64,000 nucleotides of DNA, from the NCBI RefSeq assembly GCF_007997155.1, contig NZ_VORT01000004.1, positions 186,001 through 250,000 on the forward strand. The letters run 5' to 3'. Position 1 is the first letter of the stretch; every line of letters starts with the position of its first letter. The notes beneath the pieces are model-generated. The model did no database searches. It saw nothing but the letters and a program-made list of their open reading frames with translations, and was not told where the DNA came from. Made by a program: the position numbers and the translations under genes. Of the stretch, positions 42,625 through 49,033 are shown in pieces. Origin of the DNA: Aequorivita antarctica. GTDB lineage: Bacteria > Bacteroidota > Bacteroidia > Flavobacteriales > Flavobacteriaceae.

Positions 42625-42666
42625 AAATCACAAATCACAAATCACAAATCACAAATCACAAATCCC
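42625..42666. repeat. Tandem AAATCAC repeat, left arm of S23 cassette 1
   Basis: Five perfect 7-bp units AAATCAC and a sixth, AAATCCC. It lies between the M1 peptidase start (42612) and the stop of the S23 gene (42675). On the transcript it can pair with the copy at 43063-43075 upstream of the S23 gene. Confidence 0.9.
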
Positions 42667-42674
42667 ATATTTCT

Positions 42675-43031
42675 TTACTTCGATTTTCTTTTTTCTACAA
42701 TTGCGGAAAAAATCTTTCTTAGTTCATCCGCCTCATTAATTAATTCAACCAATTTAATATCATATTGGTTATTAAAGTCATTTTGGAGTAATTTTAACCA
42801 AAGAAGCGATTCTTTTGCTTCCTTCCTGCATATTTTAATTCTGAAGTCAAAATCTTTATCACTTACATGCTCATTTGATTCTATATAGTTAGCTGCTACA
42901 GAGCCTGAAGATCTAATTAGTTGTTTCCCATCTTCAATATTTGCAATACTTTTTTGAAATGAATAAACTAACTTCCGAACAGATTTTGCAAACAAGTAAG
43001 TTCTAATTTCCAAATCATAAGGTTTTTCCAT
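42675..43031 (-). CDS. Four-helix-bundle protein (S23/IVP family), copy 1
   Basis: A 118-aa helical protein of the family first seen in intervening sequences of 23S rRNA (S23/IVP), related to the Avd accessory protein of diversity-generating retroelements. The family motif appears as QLIRSSGSVAANYIES near residue 37, with KICRKEAKESLLWLKLL near residue 70. Members form basic four-helix pentamers or related rings that bind nucleic acids. The gene lies between the M28 and M1 peptidase genes on the same strand, not in rRNA, and is flanked by inverted AAATCAC-type repeats. Only about 25% similarity to the second copy is seen by eye. Confidence 0.88.
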   Translation of the reverse strand: MEKPYDLEIRTYLFAKSVRKLVYSFQKSIANIEDGKQLIRSSGSVAANYIESNEHVSDKDFDFRIKICRKEAKESLLWLKLLQNDFNNQYDIKLVELINEADELRKIFSAIVEKRKSK

Positions 43032-43062
43032 AAACGAATTTTTCTTATATTTTTCTTTTGTT

Positions 43063-43075
43063 ATTTGTGATTTGT
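43063..43075. repeat. Right arm of S23 cassette 1
   Basis: ATTTGTGATTTGT is the exact reverse complement of ACAAATCACAAAT, which occurs several times in the array 42625-42666. The two arms enclose the S23 gene. Confidence 0.6.
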
Positions 43076-43090
43076 ATTTTTTGAGATTTA

Positions 43091-44422
43091 TTATTTAAAC
43101 ACCGAATTCGGAAAAACAACCACACTTTCAAACCCATCTTTTCCAACGGAGACCAGTCCGAAGAATGAATTATCAATCACAATTCCTTTCAATGTAAATT
43201 CTGAAACATCACCCACGTAGCGACTGTGGTCCCAATTGGGCGAGGTGGTGTCGCGCCAATATATTTTATAGCCCACTGCGCCGTCCACTTTTTCCCATTT
43301 CAGTTTTGCAGAGGGTTCCACAACACCGCCAATGGCAACATTTTTTGGTTCGGGTGGTGCAGAGGCTATACTCGCCAAATTTATTGCGTTCACCGCTGTG
43401 AGTTTTGCTGCATAATCAAAGTTTACAAATTCCAGTTTATCGCCGTATTCAATTCCGTTTTCGGTTCTTAAATCTTGATGTTGGTGGTTGTAATCTTCGT
43501 GCGCTTCCATTATTCTAATTCCGGCCCAACCCAAATCATTGAAGGGGCGGTGATGTCCGCCGCGGCCAAAACGATCCAAACGGTAAACCATCATTGGGTT
43601 CATTTCTGGCATGTAAGTTTGTGTGGTTTTAAAAACGTAACGGGCAAGTTGACGGGAAATTCCATCCACTTCACCACCGTAAAACCGTCGCATTTCACGT
43701 TCGCGCTCTGTTTCTGTTGGCGGAACTGGCTCAGAAAAAATCCTAAAATCACGATTGCTTATTACACCACCAACACCTTGAATGTTGCCAATCATATCAT
43801 TATTTAAAACTCCGATAATTTCCCATCCATTCGCTTTAGCGTATGCAGCAAAACCTTTTCCGCCGAAAAGTCCTTGTTCTTCACCACTCAAACCTAAATA
43901 AATGATGCTGTTTTCAAATTTGTATTTCGAAAGAACTCTTGCCGCTTCAATAGTTCCCGCCATTCCGCTGGCATTATCGTTTGCGCCTGGCGCATCTTTG
44001 GTGAAATCACTACCATCACTATTTCTGGAATCGATATCGCCGCTCATAATGATGTAACGATTTGGGTATTTTGCTCCTTTTTGAACTGCTGCAACATTAA
44101 CAATCCAAGTATCTTGGGGAACCCGGTCATTGCCTTCTGCTTTTACAAAATCTTTTTGGTAAAAAACATTTAGGCAGTCTTTACAATCTTTCGAAATGGT
44201 TTCAAATTCACTTTTGATCCATCTCCGCGCTGCGCCAATGCCGCGTGTACTGCTAATAGTGTCGCTAAAAGTGTTACGCGTACCGAAATTTGCTAGCGTG
44301 CTTATATCTGCTTCAATCCTTTCTGAAGAAACGGAATTGATAATATCATATATTCTTTGATCGGTTTGGGAAAACAAGGAAAACGATATGCTTAAAATAA
44401 AACAGGAGAGTAGGCTTTTCAT
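43091..44422 (-). CDS. M28-family metallopeptidase with a fibronectin-like domain
   Basis: A 443-aa exported zinc peptidase. The signal peptide is MKSLLSCFILSISFSLFSQ (1-19). The peptidase M28 core (about 30-335) has metal ligands in MSGDIDSRNSD and PGANDNASGMAGTIEA, the catalytic Glu in LGLSGEEQGLFGG, and a later HHRPFNDLGWAG region. A fibronectin type III-like domain follows (about 350-443; VGYKIYWRD). A start 31 codons upstream is open, but its extra residues are unlike a signal and the ATG at 44422 starts the leader directly. Confidence 0.92.
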   Translation of the reverse strand: MKSLLSCFILSISFSLFSQTDQRIYDIINSVSSERIEADISTLANFGTRNTFSDTISSTRGIGAARRWIKSEFETISKDCKDCLNVFYQKDFVKAEGNDRVPQDTWIVNVAAVQKGAKYPNRYIIMSGDIDSRNSDGSDFTKDAPGANDNASGMAGTIEAARVLSKYKFENSIIYLGLSGEEQGLFGGKGFAAYAKANGWEIIGVLNNDMIGNIQGVGGVISNRDFRIFSEPVPPTETEREREMRRFYGGEVDGISRQLARYVFKTTQTYMPEMNPMMVYRLDRFGRGGHHRPFNDLGWAGIRIMEAHEDYNHQHQDLRTENGIEYGDKLEFVNFDYAAKLTAVNAINLASIASAPPEPKNVAIGGVVEPSAKLKWEKVDGAVGYKIYWRDTTSPNWDHSRYVGDVSEFTLKGIVIDNSFFGLVSVGKDGFESVVVFPNSVFK

Positions 44423-44480
44423 TGGCGGAATTTTGTTTAAAAATAGCAAAAAGAAAGACGAAGACCTACTAGGTAATAAA

Positions 44481-44531
44481 AAACCTAACAGATTAGATTG
44501 CTTCGTGTTCCGCAATGACTCTGTTAGGTTT
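44481..44531 (-). terminator. Palindromic repeat acting as terminator of the PD40-like gene
   Basis: AAACCTAACAG (44481-44491) pairs with CTGTTAGGTTT (44521-44531), with an inner ATTGC/GCAAT stem. On the minus strand the stem is followed by a T-run, 29 nt after the stop of the next gene. A related repeat lies at 60609-60671. Confidence 0.75.
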
Positions 44532-44559
44532 GAGAAGACAATCTCTTAAATTAAGTTAA

Positions 44560-45423
44560 CTAATTTTCTCCAACGATGGCAAGTTTTCTTCCATCAGGGC
44601 TTATCGCCATTCGGGAAATATTTTTAACTCCATATTCTTCAAGGGAAGCAACACGGTTCCATTCTGTTTCGCCCAGCGTGTCGTACATATAGAGTTTGTT
44701 GCCGCTACCAACAAGGATTTGCGTATCATTGATCCAAACGCAGTCCTGAATGCCGATCGGCAATTCGCAAATAAAGAAACTTTCATAAGAATTCATATCC
44801 AGTAGATATAAATCTAAATTGCCTTCTTCGTTGACCAAAGAATAGCTCATGGAAGTAACTTTTGGGACTTTTTGAAGCGAGCGTCCAGCATTGTAAAATA
44901 AGGTGTCGGCAGTTTTTGTCCGTAAATCTATCATTGCCAAATCCATTTTATCACCATCCAAAACTGTAGCGAGCATTTTTTTATCGTTGTAGAAAGCGAA
45001 GTACGCAACTTGTAAATCTTTAATTATTTCAGAAGAATTACCCGTTTCCGAACTGTACCGATACAATCGCTGTAATCCGTCTTTGTCCAGTCTAACTGCT
45101 GCCACATCGTTATTTGAAGTAAATTTTTGAGGAGAATATTCGCCCCCTTCAGTTTTTTTATTGACCCACTTTTGAAGTTTTGAAGTCAAGTTATATTCTG
45201 AAATGTCTGTTTGCCCGTCATTGTTTCCCGCGAAAACAATCGTTTCGTTTGAAATAAAGGATGGTTGATTGTCATAGCCTTTATTGTTTGAAATATTTCG
45301 GACGTTCAACAATTCCAAACCTTCGTATGCTGGAGCGATATCAAAAACATACACATCGGTGTTTTGTTGTGCAAAGCTGAAAACGGAGGTCGTGATTGTG
45401 AAAAGGAAAAGGAGTTTTTTCAT
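44560..45423 (-). CDS. TolB/PD40-like propeller protein, exported
   Basis: A 287-aa exported protein with a signal peptide (MKKLLFLFTITTSVFSFAQQ, 1-20). The rest is a set of beta-propeller-type repeats (VRNISNNKGYDNQPSF, ETIVFAGNNDGQTDISEYN, ISPDGRKLAIVG). It resembles the TolB propeller family but carries no enzyme motif. It may act as a binding scaffold. A promoter box lies 26 nt upstream and a strong hairpin follows the stop. Confidence 0.82.
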   Translation of the reverse strand: MKKLLFLFTITTSVFSFAQQNTDVYVFDIAPAYEGLELLNVRNISNNKGYDNQPSFISNETIVFAGNNDGQTDISEYNLTSKLQKWVNKKTEGGEYSPQKFTSNNDVAAVRLDKDGLQRLYRYSSETGNSSEIIKDLQVAYFAFYNDKKMLATVLDGDKMDLAMIDLRTKTADTLFYNAGRSLQKVPKVTSMSYSLVNEEGNLDLYLLDMNSYESFFICELPIGIQDCVWINDTQILVGSGNKLYMYDTLGETEWNRVASLEEYGVKNISRMAISPDGRKLAIVGEN

Positions 45424-45448
45424 TTAAAATATTTTTGTTTTTAAATAA

Positions 45449-45456
45449 CAAACTTA
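45449..45456 (-). promoter_or_regulatory. Promoter -7 box TAAGTTTG for the PD40-like gene
   Basis: A minus-strand match to TAnnTTTG, 25 nt before the ATG at 45423. Confidence 0.5.
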
Positions 45457-45478
45457 GAACCAAATTTTCAATAAAAAT

Positions 45479-45506
45479 AAAACCGCCACATTTCTGAAGC
45501 GGTTTT
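45479..45506 (-). terminator. Terminator at the end of the fad operon
   Basis: AAAACCGC (45479-45486) pairs with GCGGTTTT (45499-45506). On the minus strand a T-rich stretch follows. It lies 21 nt after the fadE stop. Confidence 0.8.
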
Positions 45507-45527
45507 AAGAATAATTTATCAATTCAG

Positions 45528-47339
45528 CTAAAACGGATACGTATTTTCCGAAATAACTTTATGTGCAATTGTACGTCTCAACTCACCAATATTCGGCATG
45601 TTTTGATATTTGGTGAAACGTTTAAGCCCCATCAACATCGCGCGTTGTTCATCTCCTTCAGAGAAGGAAAGAATTGCTTCTTTTGCTTTTACGGTTATAA
45701 TATCTACTGCATGGTAAAGATACAATTGCGACATTGCTACTTGTTCTTTTTGTGTTTCTTCCCCAAAGCGTTTTGCGTTCTTTTCAGTTCGTAAAATTCC
45801 GCTTTCAGCCATGTAGATTTCAATCAAGATATCTGCTGCAGCCAATAGTGTCTGCTGGTGTTCTTCCAAATCGTTACCGTATTTTTGAACGGCGCTTCCG
45901 GCAACCATTAAGAATACCTTTTTCAGTTTAGCGATCATCGCTTTTTCTTCGGAAAGCAATTCGGAGAAATCTGGTTTTTCAAAAGAAGGAATTCCCATCA
46001 ATTCTGCGGCAACTGCTTGTGCAGGATTCAAAAGATCTACGTGTCCTTTCATTGCTTTTTTCACTAGCATACCAACGGCCAACATTCGGTTGATTTCGTT
46101 GGTACCTTCATAAATACGGGCAATTCTAGCATCACGCCAAGCAGATTCCATTGGTGTATCTGCACTGTAGCCCATACCACCATAAATCTGAATTCCTTCG
46201 TCAGCACAATTTTGAACATCTTCGGAAACGGCTACTTTTAAGATAGAACACTCAATAGCATATTCTTCAACTCCTTTTAATTCGGCTTCTTGATGGCTGT
46301 TGCCAGCTTTTATGCGAAGCGCAATTCGATCTTCAATATTTTTTCCAGCGCGGTAACTAGCACTTTCGCTAACATAAGCGTTGGTTGCCATTTCAGCAAG
46401 TTTCAATTTTATTGCTCCAAATGAAGAAATTGGAACATTAAACTGAATCCGCTCATTCGCATATTGAACCGCGTTTGCAATTACACGTCGTTGCGCATCA
46501 AGACTCGCCGCCGCAAGTTTTATTCTACCAACGTTAAGAGCGTTCATTGCAATTTTGAAACCTTCGCCGCGCTCGCCTAACATATTTTCTACTGGAACTT
46601 TGGTATCACTAAAGAAAACCTGACGAGTAGAGGAGGAGTGAATACCTAATTTCTTTTCTTCCTCGCCCATTGAAATTCCATTTTCAGGGTCGTTTTCAAC
46701 AATAAATCCTGTGATGTATTTATCGTCTTCAATTCGGGCAAAAACAATCATGGTATGACAAAAACCTGAATTTGAAATCCACATTTTTTGTCCGCTGATG
46801 GAGTAATGTTTTCCATCTTCAGAAAGTACGGCTTTTGTTTTTCCGCTGTTGGCATCGCTTCCCGCACCTGGTTCAGTTAACGCATAAGCTCCAAACCATT
46901 CGCCAGTAGCGAGTTTTGGGACGTATTTTTTCTTCTGTTCTTCTGTTCCGTATAGAGTAATTGGAAGCGTTCCAATACCTGTATGTGCGCCAAATGCTGT
47001 AGCTACAGAACCTGTTGCACCAGAGATGTAATCACAAACCAACATAGTGGTAACGAAACCCATTCCTAGTCCGCCATATTCCTCTGGCACAGCAACACCA
47101 AGAAGACCTAACTCTCCAGCTTTGCGCATAACTTCTTCAGTTAACGCGTAATCTTTATGCTCAAAACGTTCCTTAAGTGGCCAAATTTCACGGTCAACAA
47201 ATTCCTTAACGGAATCGCGCATCATTTTTTGTTCTTCGGAAAAGTCTTCTGGGGTGAAAACGTCTTCAGCTTTTGTTTCTTTTACTAGAAATTGGCCTCC
47301 GCGAAGCAATTCATTTTTTGTTGTTTCTGTTGTATTCAT
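45528..47339 (-). CDS. fadE: Acyl-CoA dehydrogenase (FadE)
   Basis: A 603-aa FAD enzyme for the first step of beta-oxidation. The dehydrogenase core (about 30-420) has the FAD/substrate motif YALTEPGAGSDANS near residue 150, and IYEGTNEINRML near 410 with the catalytic Glu. The C-terminal extension of about 180 residues places it with the long, VLCAD/ACAD9-like group. It is the last gene of the operon FadN-FadA-FadE, as in the Bacillus subtilis fadNAE operon. The spacer to fadA contains inverted repeats. Confidence 0.96.
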   Translation of the reverse strand: MNTTETTKNELLRGGQFLVKETKAEDVFTPEDFSEEQKMMRDSVKEFVDREIWPLKERFEHKDYALTEEVMRKAGELGLLGVAVPEEYGGLGMGFVTTMLVCDYISGATGSVATAFGAHTGIGTLPITLYGTEEQKKKYVPKLATGEWFGAYALTEPGAGSDANSGKTKAVLSEDGKHYSISGQKMWISNSGFCHTMIVFARIEDDKYITGFIVENDPENGISMGEEEKKLGIHSSSTRQVFFSDTKVPVENMLGERGEGFKIAMNALNVGRIKLAAASLDAQRRVIANAVQYANERIQFNVPISSFGAIKLKLAEMATNAYVSESASYRAGKNIEDRIALRIKAGNSHQEAELKGVEEYAIECSILKVAVSEDVQNCADEGIQIYGGMGYSADTPMESAWRDARIARIYEGTNEINRMLAVGMLVKKAMKGHVDLLNPAQAVAAELMGIPSFEKPDFSELLSEEKAMIAKLKKVFLMVAGSAVQKYGNDLEEHQQTLLAAADILIEIYMAESGILRTEKNAKRFGEETQKEQVAMSQLYLYHAVDIITVKAKEAILSFSEGDEQRAMLMGLKRFTKYQNMPNIGELRRTIAHKVISENTYPF

Positions 47340-47358
47340 TTTTTTTTAGATTTTAGTA

Positions 47359-47401
47359 GTTAGTACTGAGTATTGAGAAAATCTCACTACCCAATACTCA
47401 C
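47359..47401. repeat. Face-to-face arms: possible empty S23 cassette
   Basis: GTTAGTACTGAGTATTGAGA (47359-47378) is followed 3 nt later by its inverted form (47382-47401; 16 of 20 match within the pair). These arms match the arms that flank the S23 gene between fadN and fadA (19/20 and 17/20). No gene lies inside. They fold into a long hairpin in the fadA-fadE spacer of the mRNA. Confidence 0.75.
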
Positions 47402-47414
47402 ATCTCAATACTTT

Positions 47415-48605
47415 TTATTTCAAAAATTCATATACACCTGCAGCACCTTGTCCGGTTCCCACGCACATTGTCACCATTCCGTATTTTCCTTGTAGGTTTC
47501 GTTTGCGCATTTCATCAAAAAGTTGCGTGGAGAGTTTTGCTCCTGTACAACCCAATGGGTGGCCCATAGCGATTGCACCTCCGTTTACGTTTACAATTTC
47601 TTTGTCTAAACCAAGTCCGCGGATTACAGCTAATGATTGTGAAGCGAATGCCTCGTTCAATTCTATAAGCTCAATTTGGTCTTGCTTTAATCCAGCTTGT
47701 TTCAATGCTTTTGGGATTGCGTATAATGGACCGATACCCATTATGCTTGGTTCAACACCAACTGGTGCATAACTTACAAGCCTAGCAATGGGTTCAATAT
47801 TTAGTTCTTTCACCATTTCTTCACTCATAATTACGGTGAAGGAAGCACCATCACTCATTTGTGAGGAGTTTCCAGCTGTAACACTTCCACCAGCGGCAAA
47901 AACAGGGCGAAGTTTTGAAAGGGCTTCAATATTGGTTCCTTTTCTTGGGCCTTCGTCTTTGGTTACGGTATATGTTTCTGTTACTTTTTTTCCAGCATCG
48001 TTTACAAAAGTGTGTTCCACATCAATAGGAACTATTTGATCATCAAAGCGACCTTCGTCTTGAGCTTTAAGCGCTCTCATTTGACTAGTATAAGCGAACT
48101 CATCTTGATCTTCACGGGAAACGTTGTATTTTTTGGCAACTGCTTCAGCAGTTAAACCCATATTCCAGTAATAATCTTCGTGGCCTTCTTTCGCCATTTT
48201 ATAATCTGGAACAGGCTTGTAACCTCCCATTGGAATGTAGCTCATGCTTTCAGCTCCACCGGCTATGATGCAATCTGCCATTCCACTTTGGATTTTTGCT
48301 GTTGCAATGGCGATAGTTTCTAATCCTGAAGCGCAATAACGGTTCACCGTCATACCAGGAATTTCAACGATATCCAATGCCATTAACGAAATCAGGCGCC
48401 CCATGTTTAGTCCTTGCTCTGCTTCAGGCATCGCGTTACCAACTATTACGTCATCAATTCGTTTTTTATCGAGTTGTGGCAATTCGTTTAATATATATTT
48501 AATGGTTTCCGCTGCGAGTTCGTCTGGACGTTTGAAGCGAAAAACTCCACGAGGTGCTTTTCCTACTGCGGTTCTGTATGCTTTTACTATATATGCTGTT
48601 TTCAT
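47415..48605 (-). CDS. fadA: Acetyl-CoA C-acyltransferase (FadA thiolase)
   Basis: A 396-aa cytosolic thiolase that cleaves 3-ketoacyl-CoA to acetyl-CoA and a shortened acyl-CoA. The nucleophile is C91 in NRYCASGLETI, the His is in GGAIAMGHPLGCTGA near residue 350, and the second Cys is in MCVGTGQGAAG near 380. It is the partner of FadN. An S23 gene between two repeat arms separates it from fadN. Confidence 0.97.
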   Translation of the reverse strand: MKTAYIVKAYRTAVGKAPRGVFRFKRPDELAAETIKYILNELPQLDKKRIDDVIVGNAMPEAEQGLNMGRLISLMALDIVEIPGMTVNRYCASGLETIAIATAKIQSGMADCIIAGGAESMSYIPMGGYKPVPDYKMAKEGHEDYYWNMGLTAEAVAKKYNVSREDQDEFAYTSQMRALKAQDEGRFDDQIVPIDVEHTFVNDAGKKVTETYTVTKDEGPRKGTNIEALSKLRPVFAAGGSVTAGNSSQMSDGASFTVIMSEEMVKELNIEPIARLVSYAPVGVEPSIMGIGPLYAIPKALKQAGLKQDQIELIELNEAFASQSLAVIRGLGLDKEIVNVNGGAIAMGHPLGCTGAKLSTQLFDEMRKRNLQGKYGMVTMCVGTGQGAAGVYEFLK

Positions 48606-48624
48606 TTTTGTTTAGTATTTAGAT

Positions 48625-48644
48625 GTTAGTATTGAGTATTGAGA
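48625..48644. repeat. Left arm of S23 cassette 2
   Basis: GTTAGTATTGAGTATTGAGA. It ends 4 nt before the stop codon of the S23 gene (plus-strand coordinates). It is the reverse complement, at 19 of 20 positions, of 49005-49024. Confidence 0.9.
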
Positions 48645-48648
48645 TAGC

Positions 48649-49002
48649 TCATTTTTCTAACGATTTTATTAATGCATAATTCATTTTTTGAAGTTCAACA
48701 ACCTTGGATAAAATAGGATTTACAATGTCTTCCGAACAAATTGAAAGTTTATTTGATAGTAATAATTGAGTAAAAAGTTCATATGAAGAACCGTTTGCAA
48801 TTCCGAGAAAATTTTTAAACTCACCGTTGGTATTTCTTCCTGCTCCCTCCGCTATATTCGAAGGAATTGAGACAGCGCTTCTTCGCAGCTGACTTATCAA
48901 GCCAAACTTCTCTTCTTTTGGGAAATTTGTGGTTAATAAATAGACTTCTTCAGCAACTTCCATTGCCTTATTCCAAATCTTTAAATCTTCTAATTTGTGC
49001 AT
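48649..49002 (-). CDS. Four-helix-bundle protein (S23/IVP family), copy 2
   Basis: A 117-aa helical protein of the S23/IVP family. The hallmark is GLISQLRRSAVSIPSNIAEG near residue 34; LEDLKIWNKAMEVAEEVYLL forms helix 1. Members bind nucleic acids and are known from 23S rRNA intervening sequences and DGR accessory proteins. Here the gene sits inside the beta-oxidation operon between fadN and fadA. The start ATG at 49002 lies 2 nt from the right arm. A TTG at 49017 would extend the frame into the repeat (encoding SIEK) and is rejected. It is cotranscribed with fadN, with only 31 nt between. Confidence 0.92.
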   Translation of the reverse strand: MHKLEDLKIWNKAMEVAEEVYLLTTNFPKEEKFGLISQLRRSAVSIPSNIAEGAGRNTNGEFKNFLGIANGSSYELFTQLLLSNKLSICSEDIVNPILSKVVELQKMNYALIKSLEK

Positions 49003-49004
49003 TT

Positions 49005-49024
49005 TCTCAATACTCAATTCTAAC
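49005..49024. repeat. Right arm of S23 cassette 2
   Basis: The reverse complement reads GTTAGAATTGAGTATTGAGA, one mismatch from the left arm. It fills the spacer between the fadN stop (49034) and the S23 start (49002). Confidence 0.9.
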
Positions 49025-49033
49025 TACTCAATT

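Noticed and set aside
42625-42666. AAATCAC array as a CRISPR array
   Set aside because: The units are 7 bp and contiguous without spacers, and there are no cas genes.
42675-49002. Reading the two S23 genes as parts of rRNA intervening sequences
   Set aside because: No rRNA sequence lies within the window; both genes sit between protein-coding genes on the same strand.
49003-49017. TTG start that would add five residues to S23 copy 2
   Set aside because: The extra codons are the repeat arm itself; the ATG at 49002 fits the family start.
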